NCBI RefSeq assembly: GCF_003324565.1
Contig: NZ_QOLA01000007.1
Coordinates: forward strand, 186,001-250,000
Origin: Streptomyces sp. SDr-06
GTDB lineage: Bacteria; Actinomycetota; Actinomycetes; Streptomycetales; Streptomycetaceae
Reading direction: 5' to 3'
DNA length: 64,000 bases
Part shown: positions 1 through 7,251 of the stretch, one piece after another
How positions within the stretch are numbered: the stretch's first letter is position 1
How the letters are laid out: every line of letters begins with the position of its first letter
Notes under the pieces: model-generated
Told to the model about the DNA's origin: nothing
The model's input: the letters and a program-made list of their open reading frames with translations, nothing else
Database searches by the model: none
Made by a program: the position numbers and the translations under genes

Positions 1-272
1 GCCGCGGCGGCCGCGGCGGCGATCGACGCTCCCCGCACGAACCGTCTGCGCGTCCCGCCCGCCGAGGCGCCGGGCGGCTCGTCCAGTTCCGCGGCCAGCC
101 GTTCGCGCAGGGAGGTCACGAACTCCTCGCTCGGGGCACCGGCACCGGGCCGGGCCGCCCGCAGGGTGATCGCCGTGGCGAGTTCCTCGGCGTCCTCGGG
201 GCGCGCCCGGAACGGTTTGGGGCGCCGTGAGCGCAGCAGTGCCTCGACGTACCGCTCGGCCTCTTCGTCCAC
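1..272 (-). CDS. Tat-exported protein, N-terminal part (possibly Rieske-type)
   Basis: Only about the first 90 codons are present; the gene runs off the left edge. It starts at a GTG two bases after the TGA of the sigma-factor gene, so the two are probably translationally coupled. The first ~65 residues are hydrophilic and charged (VDEEAERYVEALLRSRRPKP...). They are followed by T-R-R-R-F-V-R-G and an alanine-rich stretch, which is a twin-arginine export signal preceded by a long cytoplasmic leader. From memory, Streptomyces proteins with this N-terminus next to an ECF sigma factor carry a C-terminal Rieske 2Fe-2S domain. That domain would lie outside the window, so the assignment is an inference. 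An anti-sigma role is an alternative suggested only by position. Confidence 0.6.
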   Translation of the reverse strand, partial: MDEEAERYVEALLRSRRPKPFRARPEDAEELATAITLRAARPGAGAPSEEFVTSLRERLAAELDEPPGASAGGTRRRFVRGASIAAAAAA

Positions 273-274
273 GG

Positions 275-862
275 TCAGCCCTCCTTCTCCGCCAGCCGGG
301 CCGCCACCACGGCGGCATGCCGCAGGGCGCGGTGCTGGAGCACCTTCGCGTTGCCGACGGTCACGCCCAGTTCGGCGGCCGCCTCCTTGAGCGAACTGGC
401 GCCCAGGAAGCGCAGTTCGAGGATGCGTCGGTAGCGGTCGGGCAGCCCATCGAGGATGGCGCGGGCCCGGCGCGGCGCGTCGGAGGGCACCTCCTCGGCG
501 TCCGCCTCGTGCTGCGGCAGCTCCTCGGGCAGGCGGGTGACCTCCAGGCCGAGCACCCGGCGCCAGTGCGTGGCGAGCACGGTGCGCGCGGTGGCCAGCA
601 GGTAGGCGCGGACCTCGGGCACGCTCGCCGAGGTGCGCAGCGGCCGCAGGGCGGCGAGAAAGACCTCGGTGGTGAGGTCCTCGGCGTCCGCGCGGTTGCC
701 CACCTTGGCGTACATCACGCGGTAGATCCGGTCCACGTTGTCCCGGTAGATCGCCTCCCAGTCGGCGTACACCTCGTCGCCGACCAGGCGGAGCCGGGAC
801 GCGCCCGGCTCTCCGCGCGCACCCGGCCCACGCCCGGGCTGTTTCGACCGGCGCACTCTCAT
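275..862 (-). CDS. ECF-type RNA polymerase sigma factor
   Basis: This is a 195-residue extracytoplasmic-function sigma factor. Region 2 covers roughly residues 33-98 (DWEAIYRDNVDRIYRVMY, then NRADAEDLTTEVFLAALRPL, the DAEDL-type core-binding segment). Region 4 is at about 130-188 (LPDRYRRILELRFLGASS, then AAAELGVTVGNAKVLQHRAL, a helix-turn-helix). About 28 basic residues precede region 2, so a start a little downstream is possible. It lies directly upstream of a coupled Tat-exported protein, an arrangement common for membrane-stress regulators. No recognisable anti-sigma factor is in the window. On the minus strand upstream, a TGTAACC-like box precedes a GGTGA-like box and might be an autoregulated ECF promoter; this is weak. 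Confidence 0.92.
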   Translation of the reverse strand: MRVRRSKQPGRGPGARGEPGASRLRLVGDEVYADWEAIYRDNVDRIYRVMYAKVGNRADAEDLTTEVFLAALRPLRTSASVPEVRAYLLATARTVLATHWRRVLGLEVTRLPEELPQHEADAEEVPSDAPRRARAILDGLPDRYRRILELRFLGASSLKEAAAELGVTVGNAKVLQHRALRHAAVVAARLAEKEG

Positions 863-944
863 GTCCCCCCGCTCCGGCTCACTCGCCGACGGGCCGAGGC
901 CCCCATCACCTACCAGTAGGGGCCCGGGTTACAGGGTTGGGGAG

Positions 945-973
945 GGCCCGCGCGGGAACTCCCGCCACGGGCC
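945..973. repeat. Intergenic hairpin between divergent sigma and MOSC genes
   Basis: GGCCCG (945-950) pairs with CGGGCC (968-973), and inside it GCGGG (952-956) pairs with CCCGC (961-965) around a four-base loop. It sits in the divergent spacer 863-1030. Its role (mRNA leader structure or protein site) is unknown. Confidence 0.45.
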
Positions 974-1030
974 GGATGCGGTCCTCCCGTCGGCCGCGAA
1001 AGAGGGGAGTGGGCCCCATACTTGATCGTC

Positions 1031-1867
1031 ATGGGGACTGTGACGGCGTTGTGGCGGTATCCGGTGAAGTCCATGCTCGGCGAGGCCCTGGAGTCCGTGG
1101 GGGTCACTCACGCGGGACTGTCCGGGGACCGCACGCACGCGGTGCTCGACGAGACCGGCGCGATCGGCAGTGCCAAGCATCCGCGCAAGTGGGGGCGCCT
1201 GCTGGACTGCCGCAGCCGGGTGAGCGGCGGCCGCGTCGAGGTGGAACTGCCCGATGGCGTGGCTCTCGCGGCCGGGGACCATGAACTGGACGTCCAGCTC
1301 ACCAAGTTGTTGGGCCGTCAGGTCCGTCTCACGGACAGCGCTCCGGCGGACAGTGCGCTGGAGCGCGCGGTACCCGAGTACGAAGGCGGCGTACCGGACG
1401 CGCTGCGCGCGACGGCGTCCGTGGACGGGACGGGCGAGGAGATCACCACGGGCAGGGTCGCGGCGGGAACGTTCTTCGACTTCGGCCGGGTCCACCTCCT
1501 CACCACGTCCTCACTGGCCCGGCTGCGGAGCGTCTGTCCGGACGGGGACTTCGATCCACGTCGCTTCCGTCCCAACGTCGTCGTCGACACCGGTGACGAA
1601 CCGGCCTTCGCCGAGGACGGCTGGCAGGGCAATCGGCTGCGGGTCGGAGAGGCGCTGTTCAGCGTGCTCGTCCCCACGCCCCGCTGTGTGGTCCCCACGC
1701 TGCGCCATGACGAGCTGCCACCCGACCCCCGCATCATGCGCGCGACAGCCCGCGAACACCGCGTACCCGTCTTGGACCTGGGTCGGCTCGCCTGCCTCGG
1801 GGTGTACCTGGAGGTGCTCGAACCCGGCACGGTCCGGGTGGGTGATCCGATGACGCGAGAGGACTGA
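1031..1867 (+). CDS. MOSC domain-containing protein (YcbX-like)
   Basis: The protein has about 278 residues. It opens with an MOSC N-terminal beta-barrel (GTVTALWRYPVKSMLGE) and the G-L-x-G-D-R motif (GLSGDRTHAVLD). The MOSC core ends with PTPRCVVPTLRHDELPPD, whose Cys219 matches the conserved cysteine that binds sulfur or molybdenum cofactor in this family. Members move sulfur or reduce N-hydroxylated compounds; the substrate here is unknown. I chose the ATG at 1031 over an upstream TTG at 1022 because homologues begin close to the VxxLxRYPVKSM segment. No close Shine-Dalgarno is visible, so the mRNA may be leaderless. It stands alone, 54 bases before an oxidoreductase on the same strand. 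Confidence 0.9.
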   Translation: MGTVTALWRYPVKSMLGEALESVGVTHAGLSGDRTHAVLDETGAIGSAKHPRKWGRLLDCRSRVSGGRVEVELPDGVALAAGDHELDVQLTKLLGRQVRLTDSAPADSALERAVPEYEGGVPDALRATASVDGTGEEITTGRVAAGTFFDFGRVHLLTTSSLARLRSVCPDGDFDPRRFRPNVVVDTGDEPAFAEDGWQGNRLRVGEALFSVLVPTPRCVVPTLRHDELPPDPRIMRATAREHRVPVLDLGRLACLGVYLEVLEPGTVRVGDPMTRED

Positions 1868-1921
1868 TACAGACTGTCGCATGCACAGGCCGCGGGGCGT
1901 CTGTCGTCGAGATCGGAGTAC

Positions 1922-2827
1922 GTGGTGAAGGCAGTTGGTTTCCACCGGTTTGGGGGCCCGGAGGTCCTGGAGATGATCGAACTTCCCGACCCGCGTCCGG
2001 GGCCCGGCCAGGTACGGATCGCCGTGCGGGCCGCGGGCGTCAACGCGAGCGACTGGAAGAAGCGCCAGGGCCTGATGGATCGGGAGCTTCCGCAGACCAT
2101 GGGCTACGAGGCGGCGGGCGTCATCGACGGGCTCGGCGAGGGTGTCGACGACGTCGCCATGGGCGATCGTGTTTTCGGCTTCTGCGCGGAGGGAGCCGCC
2201 CAGGCGGAAAGGGCGGTGCTCTCCCACTACGCGCCGATCCCGCCCTCGCTCGACTTCGCCGATGTCGCCGCACTGCCGGCCGCGATCGAGACGGCCACGC
2301 GCGCGCTGGACCAGCTCGGCGTCTCGAACGGCGACACCCTGCTCATCAACGGCGCCTCCGGAAGCGTCGGCAGCGCCGCGGCGCAGTTCGCGGTGGTACG
2401 AGGTGCTCGCGTGATCGGCACCGCCGGTCCTGCGAACCACGACTACCTCCGCTCCCTGGGTGCCGAGCCGGTGACCTACGGTGAGGGCCTCGTCGAGCGG
2501 GTCCGGGCGCTGGCACCCGGCGGCGTCGACCTGGCGCTCGACGTCGCGGGGAGCGGGGTGCTGCCCGAGCTGGTCGAGCTCGCCGGCGGTGCCGGACACG
2601 TCATCACCGTGGCCGACTTCGGCGGCGCGCGGGAGCACGGGGTGAGGTTCAGCCGTGGGGATTCAGGGCGGGCGGTTCATGTGATCGCCGAGATCGGCGC
2701 ATTGATCGAGTCGGGCCGGTTCTCCCTCCCGGACACGCGGACCTTCCCGCTCGACGAGGTGGCCGAGGCCCACCGGCTGAGCGAGCAGGGCCATGCGCGC
2801 GGGAAGATCGTCCTGCTGATCGGCTGA
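1922..2827 (+). CDS. NADP-dependent quinone oxidoreductase-like (zinc-independent MDR)
   Basis: This is a 301-residue medium-chain reductase of the quinone oxidoreductase type. The N-terminal GroES-like part has PDPRPGPGQVRIAVRAAGVNASDWKKRQG and GYEAAGVIDGLGEGV. The nucleotide-binding part has LLINGASGSVGSAAAQFAVV, the usual NADPH-binding turn. The zinc-ligand cysteines of alcohol dehydrogenases are absent, so it should be a zinc-free quinone or enal reductase. GTG codons at 1922 and 1925 are both usable. It follows the MOSC gene on the same strand and may share its transcript. Substrate and pathway are not indicated. Confidence 0.9.
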   Translation: MVKAVGFHRFGGPEVLEMIELPDPRPGPGQVRIAVRAAGVNASDWKKRQGLMDRELPQTMGYEAAGVIDGLGEGVDDVAMGDRVFGFCAEGAAQAERAVLSHYAPIPPSLDFADVAALPAAIETATRALDQLGVSNGDTLLINGASGSVGSAAAQFAVVRGARVIGTAGPANHDYLRSLGAEPVTYGEGLVERVRALAPGGVDLALDVAGSGVLPELVELAGGAGHVITVADFGGAREHGVRFSRGDSGRAVHVIAEIGALIESGRFSLPDTRTFPLDEVAEAHRLSEQGHARGKIVLLIG

Positions 2828-3143
2828 GGTGGCGTCGGGCAGGTGCTCCGGCCGAACACCCGGACCCCGGTGACGAGTTGGCGTCCGTGGCCCCGGCGGT
2901 GCCGGGTCCACGGGCGCCCCTGGCCACGTTCGACGCCGCAGGGCGGGTGCCGTTGCGGCCCGGCGTGCAGGGCCCTCAGCCGGGCAGTGCGCATCGCTGC
3001 TCCCGGCGTGAGGCGGCGTCGTCGGACGCGGGCGTACGCCTGCGTTAGGGCAGCGAGCCCCACCTTGCCGGAACCGCAAGTTTTCGTGCCACCAGGCGGT
3101 GGCCTCGCGACACTGGGCGCACATTCCGACTTGAGGAGTCCCG
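2828..3143. other. Intergenic region without a gene
   Basis: No coding signal was found. It holds a near-perfect palindrome around GGCGTACGCC (3031-3040). It also holds a small hairpin, CTTGC (3064-3068) with GCAAG (3076-3080), followed by TTTTC. The hairpin resembles a weak intrinsic terminator or attenuator 60 bases before the methyltransferase gene. Confidence 0.4.
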
Positions 3144-3770
3144 ATGAGCGCCACTGCTGCGGACACGTACTGGGAAGAGATCTACGCGGGGCGGCCGGCG
3201 GCCACCGACCCGCGCCCCAACCACCGTCTCGCCGAGATCGTCACGGGCATGCCGCCCGGCGACGCGCTCGACCTGGGGTGCGGCGAGGGCGGTGACGCGC
3301 TGTGGCTCGCCCGGCAGGGCTGGCGGGTGACCGCCGTCGACATCTCGGCGGTCGCGGTGGCGCGGCTCGCCGGGCTCGCCCGTTCACGTGACCTGGAAGG
3401 GCGCGTGCTCACCGAGCGGCGCGACCTGCACGAGTCCTTCCCCCGGGGCGCGTTCGACCTGATCTGTGCCCACTATCTGCACACCCCCTTCGACCTGGAC
3501 CGGGCAGGGGTCCTGCGGGCCGCGGCCCATGCGCTGCGCGTGGGCGGGCGGCTGCTGGTCGTCGACCACGGTTCGACCGCGCCCTGGTCGTGGAACCAGG
3601 GCCAGGGCGTGCACCACCCGACGCCCCACGAAGTCGCCGCCGGCATCGATCTGGATCCGGCGATGTGGACGGTCGAGCGGGCCGACATGCCTCGTCGGCT
3701 CGCGACCGGGCCGGGCGGGCAGACGGCCGAGGTGACCGACCACGTCCTGCTCGTCCGCCGCACCGCCTGA
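3144..3770 (+). CDS. Class I SAM-dependent methyltransferase (TehB/UbiE-like)
   Basis: The protein has 208 residues. Motif I is clear (DALDLGCGEGGDALWLARQG), followed by the acidic ribose-binding turn (VTAVDIS) and the motif around FDLICAHYLHTPFD. The length fits small tellurite-resistance-like or thiopurine-like methyltransferases, but the substrate cannot be told. The ATG is preceded by TTGAGGAG at good spacing. The DinB-family gene starts 31 bases downstream with its own GGAG and is probably cotranscribed. Confidence 0.9.
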   Translation: MSATAADTYWEEIYAGRPAATDPRPNHRLAEIVTGMPPGDALDLGCGEGGDALWLARQGWRVTAVDISAVAVARLAGLARSRDLEGRVLTERRDLHESFPRGAFDLICAHYLHTPFDLDRAGVLRAAAHALRVGGRLLVVDHGSTAPWSWNQGQGVHHPTPHEVAAGIDLDPAMWTVERADMPRRLATGPGGQTAEVTDHVLLVRRTA

Positions 3771-3801
3771 CCGTGCTGCTCTCCCACAACGGAGCCCCCT
3801 C

Positions 3802-4302
3802 ATGCCCACCCCCTTCCGTCGCGACCGCCGTTCCGACAGCCCGCCACCGCGCACCGGAACCAGCGAGATGGAGGTCCTGCGAGGCTTCCTCGACTACCTG
3901 CGGTCGTCGATCGCCGCGAAGGTCGACGGCGCGCCCGAACCCGAGGTGCGCACCGCCAAGGTGCCGTCGGGTACGAACCTCCTCGGCCTGCTCCATCACC
4001 TGACGTTCGTCGAGAGCGCGACGTTTCTCGGGGAGCAGGTCAGGGACTGGCCGTCGACGTTCCACGCCGCGGCGGGGGACGACGTGGACGACGTGGTCGC
4101 CCGCTACCGACGGACCGTGGCGCGCGCGAACGAAGTCCTCGACGGATGCGCCGACCTGGGCGCCCCCGTGCCCCGGCCGCGTCCCGCGGGTCCCGCCCCC
4201 AGTGTCCGCTGGGCCCTGACGCACATGATCGAGGAGACCGGCCGCCACGCGGGCCACGCGGACATCCTGCGCGAACTGATCGACGGTGCTACGGGTCGCT
4301 GA
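3802..4302 (+). CDS. DinB family protein (DUF664)
   Basis: The protein has 166 residues with the four-helix DinB/DUF664 pattern: an N-terminal helix (MEVLRGFLDYLRSSIAAKVDG), then NLLGLLHHLTFVESATFLGEQV with a candidate metal-ligand histidine, and the C-terminal HMIEETGRHAGHADILRELIDG motif that closes a metal site in this superfamily. Members include mycothiol-dependent metal enzymes, but function is unproven for most DUF664 proteins. It lies 31 bases after the methyltransferase gene and converges on the D-cysteine desulfhydrase-like gene. The two stops flank a hairpin at 4353-4377. Confidence 0.88.
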   Translation: MPTPFRRDRRSDSPPPRTGTSEMEVLRGFLDYLRSSIAAKVDGAPEPEVRTAKVPSGTNLLGLLHHLTFVESATFLGEQVRDWPSTFHAAAGDDVDDVVARYRRTVARANEVLDGCADLGAPVPRPRPAGPAPSVRWALTHMIEETGRHAGHADILRELIDGATGR

Positions 4303-4352
4303 CCCCGGGGCCGTCGGGTTCCCGTCGCCTGCGGGGCGAGCGACAGATGGCG

Positions 4353-4377
4353 GTGGTCGGTCCCGAGGACCGGCCAC
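4353..4377. terminator. Hairpin between convergent genes
   Basis: GTGGTCGGTCC (4353-4363) pairs with GGACCGGCCAC (4367-4377) with one G-U pair and a three-base loop. It lies between the stops at 4302 (+) and 4423 (-), so it probably serves both. Confidence 0.7.
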
Positions 4378-4422
4378 AACCCCGGCCCGGCAAGGCCGTG
4401 ACGGCATCACTTGGGCGTGCGA

Positions 4423-5397
4423 TCAGGGCCCCGTGCGCAGCGCCTGGCCCGCGCGATGTGCCGTCTCGGCGTGGCCGAACAAGCCCGGGAGGCCGCCGGT
4501 GTGGAGCAGGACGGTGCGTTCCCCTGGGCGGATGTCGCCGTCACGCACAGCGGCGAGCAGTCCGGCGGCCGCGCGGCCGGTGTACACCGGGTCCAGCAGC
4601 ACGCCCTCGGTGCGGGCGACGGTGTTGATGGCGTCGAGGACGGGTTGGTGCAGCACGGCGTAGGCCTCGCCGACCTGGTCGGCACGGACCCGCAGTGCCT
4701 CCGCGGGCTGTTCGCGGCCGGTCAGCTCGCTGACGAACGCGGCGGCCGTGCGGGCGGGCTCGGGCAGGGCGCCGACGTCGACGCCCAGGACGCGGGCCGG
4801 GCCGAGGGCGGCGACCAGTCCGGCCATGGTGGCGCCGGAACCGAGCGCGGTGACGACGTGGCGAAGGTCGGGCTGCTGGGCCAGGATCTCGCGGCCCGCC
4901 TCCAGGTAGCCGCGCGCACCGAGCGGGCTGGAACCGCCGAACGGTACGAGGTAGGGGCGGGCGCCCCGGTCGCGCAGGACGGAGCACGCCTTCTGTGCCT
5001 CCGCGGTGAGCGCGGCGGCGCCGGAAGCGCCTTCGGCCCATACGATGCGGGCACCCAGGAGGGCGTCGAGCAGCAGATTGCCGCCGACCGGGGGCGGGCT
5101 CGCCGGGCCCGGCATGACCAGGACCACGGCGAGGCCCGCGCGCGCGGCGGCGGCAGCGGTGAGCCGGGCGTGGTTGCTCTGCGGGCCACCGGAGGTGACC
5201 AGGGTGTCCGCACCCTGCTCCAGAGCGTCGGCGACCAGCCACTCCAGCTTGCGTACCTTGTTGCCTCCAGCGCCGAGCCCGGTCAGGTCGTCGCGCTTGA
5301 TCCACAGGTCGTCCGCGCGCAGCCCGATGGCCTCGGCCAGGCGCGGCGCGCGCTCCATGGGTGTGGGCCACGCCGCCAGCGTCACCTTCTCGGGCAT
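4423..5397 (-). CDS. D-cysteine desulfhydrase / ACC deaminase family PLP enzyme
   Basis: This is a 324-residue fold-type II PLP enzyme. The N-terminus reads PTPMERAPRLAEAIG, then IKRDDLTGLGAGGNKVRKLE with the Schiff-base lysine in GNKVRK. Then comes TSGGPQSNHARLTAAAAA, where the serine and asparagine bind the substrate. Length and motifs match the D-cysteine desulfhydrase subgroup, which makes pyruvate, H2S and ammonia. ACC deaminase shares this scaffold and cannot be excluded. The gene is alone between two hairpin terminators (4353-4377 and 5492-5536). Confidence 0.9.
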   Translation of the reverse strand: MPEKVTLAAWPTPMERAPRLAEAIGLRADDLWIKRDDLTGLGAGGNKVRKLEWLVADALEQGADTLVTSGGPQSNHARLTAAAAARAGLAVVLVMPGPASPPPVGGNLLLDALLGARIVWAEGASGAAALTAEAQKACSVLRDRGARPYLVPFGGSSPLGARGYLEAGREILAQQPDLRHVVTALGSGATMAGLVAALGPARVLGVDVGALPEPARTAAAFVSELTGREQPAEALRVRADQVGEAYAVLHQPVLDAINTVARTEGVLLDPVYTGRAAAGLLAAVRDGDIRPGERTVLLHTGGLPGLFGHAETAHRAGQALRTGP

Positions 5398-5491
5398 TCC
5401 ACAGCTCCTCGTCCAGGTCGGGGGCGGGCGGCACCGGCTCTCGCTCGGACGGCCACCTCCAGCTGCCTCACCCTTTCACACCGGGACAGGC

Positions 5492-5536
5492 GACTTCCGT
5501 GGCCCTCGGCGGCTCGTGCCGACGGCCACGGAAGTC
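5492..5536 (-). terminator. Strong hairpin terminator after the NlpC-propeller gene
   Basis: GACTTCCGTGGCC (5492-5504) and GGCCACGGAAGTC (5524-5536) form a perfect 13-bp stem, and an inner CGGC/GCCG closes the loop. It begins 15 bases past the stop at 5551 on the minus strand. Confidence 0.82.
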
Positions 5537-5550
5537 CCGCACTGGTGGCG

Positions 5551-7092
5551 TTAGTTGACCGCGGGGCCGGAATCGTTGAGGTAGGTCCACTCGGACCAGG
5601 TGTTGAAACCGGTCTGCCAGCGGTGGTGGACGCCCGCCTGGCTGGTGCCGAACACCTCGATGCGGCCGTCGGCGTTGTTGGCCGCGCCGATGTCGCTACC
5701 GCCCCCGCCGAAGGTCTCCCACGGTGCGTACGGAGCGTTGGCGCTGGTCTGCCAGGTGTGGCTCGCGGTGCTGGCGTTGATCGCGAACACCTCGACCCGT
5801 CCGTCGACCGACGGCGAGGCCGTCAGCTCGGCGTTGGTGATCCCCCCGGTGCCCGCCCACTCCGACCACGAGGTCGGGCTGGTCTGCCAGCGGTGGAAGA
5901 CGCCGGTGGCGTTGGAGGCGAAGACCTCTATCCGGCCGTCCTGGTTGTGGCTGACGGCCACGTCGTGCCCGCCGCCGCCGAAGTTCTCCCACGTCGACCA
6001 GGTGCCGTTGACACCGGTCTGCCAGAGGTGCCCGAACGTCGCGTCCGACAGGGCGAACACTTCGAGACGGCCGTCGGGCGCGGTCTCCATGGCGAGCCGG
6101 GAGTTGGCCGGTCCGCCGGTGCCCTCCCAGGTGGCCCAGCCGCCGCTGGGCGCGGTCTGCCAGCGGTGGAAGACGCCGGTGGCGTTGGAGGCGAACACCT
6201 CGATGCGGCCGTCCGCGTTGTTGCCCGCGGCGAGGCGGTATCCGCCGGTGCCGAAGTTCTCCCAGCCGGACCAGCCCGCGCTGGGCCCGGTCTGCCACAT
6301 GTGGTCCAGCGTGGAGTCCGACAGGGCGAAGAGTTCCAGCCGGCCGTCGGCGTTGGAGGCCACCGCCAACTGCGCGTTGCGCGGGCCGCCTTCGAACCGC
6401 CACGGCGACCAGGCGCCGTTCACCGTGGTCTGCCACGCGTGGTACACCCCGTCGGCACCGGCCGCGAAGCTCTCCAGGCGCCCGTCCGCGGACCGCCCGG
6501 CCACCACCCGGCCCGGGGCGTACGGGTGCGGCCGGGGCCCGGAGTCCTCGATGATGTTGTTGTAGCGGAGCGCCTTGTAGTCGCCGTTGGGGTGGCCGTC
6601 GAGCGTGGCGTTGTTGATGTTCGCGTGGAAGTGTCCTGGCGGCGCGACGCCGCTGCTGCCGCCGCCGAAGCTGTAGTAGGAGAAGCCGCCCTGGTCGTCC
6701 TCCCACTGGTGGAAGATCAGCACATGGTCGCGGAACGAGTTGAGGACGTCCCCCGCCCGCAGCTCGTCCCGTCCGATCTCGTGCGAGAACGACGGTATTC
6801 CCTGCGTGTTCGGATTGGCGTTGAGATGCCAGGCCATGGAGACATAGCCGGAGCAGTCGGTGCGGTAGTCGAAATCGCCGCCGGGGCCCGGGGCCGAGCC
6901 CTGCTGGTTGTACGGAGGGTGTTGGTCCACCCAGTACTGGGCCCGCCAGATCACCTCGCCGCGGGTGATCGGGCCACCGCGGTCGGACGAGGCGGTCGGC
7001 TGCGCACTGGCGGGCGTGACCATGCCAAGCGTGAGCACGCCCGCCAGTAGCGGCAGGATCAGTCGTGTGAACAGTGATCTGTAGGGCTTCAC
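5551..7092 (-). CDS. Secreted NlpC/P60-like domain fused to seven-repeat PLL-type propeller
   Basis: The protein has 513 residues. A signal peptide is clear (MKPYRSLF, then a hydrophobic core ending TPASA, cleavage near residue 30). Residues ~40-185 look like an NlpC/P60-type cysteine peptidase or amidase domain, with DCSGY (Cys80) and a downstream RDHVLIF (His123). From ~190 to the end there are seven copies of a ~45-residue repeat, each with DGRxExFA and HxWQT, as in PLL/tectonin-like lectin propellers. Odd and even copies differ slightly, suggesting growth by duplication of a two-blade unit. The design fits an enzyme aimed at a glycan surface, perhaps peptidoglycan. It is the first of four secreted genes on this strand and has its own terminator. 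Confidence 0.85.
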   Translation of the reverse strand: MKPYRSLFTRLILPLLAGVLTLGMVTPASAQPTASSDRGGPITRGEVIWRAQYWVDQHPPYNQQGSAPGPGGDFDYRTDCSGYVSMAWHLNANPNTQGIPSFSHEIGRDELRAGDVLNSFRDHVLIFHQWEDDQGGFSYYSFGGGSSGVAPPGHFHANINNATLDGHPNGDYKALRYNNIIEDSGPRPHPYAPGRVVAGRSADGRLESFAAGADGVYHAWQTTVNGAWSPWRFEGGPRNAQLAVASNADGRLELFALSDSTLDHMWQTGPSAGWSGWENFGTGGYRLAAGNNADGRIEVFASNATGVFHRWQTAPSGGWATWEGTGGPANSRLAMETAPDGRLEVFALSDATFGHLWQTGVNGTWSTWENFGGGGHDVAVSHNQDGRIEVFASNATGVFHRWQTSPTSWSEWAGTGGITNAELTASPSVDGRVEVFAINASTASHTWQTSANAPYAPWETFGGGGSDIGAANNADGRIEVFGTSQAGVHHRWQTGFNTWSEWTYLNDSGPAVN

Positions 7093-7194
7093 GGGGGCTT
7101 CTCCGTTCGTCGGCGACCGACGGTAGAGAGCAGCGATGAAATGCCGATGGAATCCCGTGCCGTCGCCCCGGCGTGACGGGGCGTGCCCCGGGAC

Positions 7195-7231
7195 GGCCGG
7201 TGCGGGTCCCCTCTCGGGACCCGCACCGGCC
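7195..7231 (-). terminator. Very strong hairpin terminator after the BNR-propeller gene
   Basis: GGCCGGTGCGGGTCCC (7195-7210) and GGGACCCGCACCGGCC (7216-7231) form a perfect 16-bp stem with a CTCTC loop. It lies 20 bases past the stop at 7252 on the minus strand. Confidence 0.9.
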
Positions 7232-7251
7232 GCGCCCTTGGTGCGGTTGCC

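Noticed and set aside
1..20. GCC-rich triplet run at the window edge
   Set aside because: It encodes the alanine-rich core of the Tat signal of the truncated gene.
5600..6500. Evenly spaced DNA repeats that could be mistaken for a CRISPR array
   Set aside because: The repeats are codons of seven propeller blades within one ORF, with no constant-length spacers.
4411..7050. Long open frame of ~880 codons on the plus strand
   Set aside because: It spans two real minus-strand genes and a terminator, with no recognisable domain.
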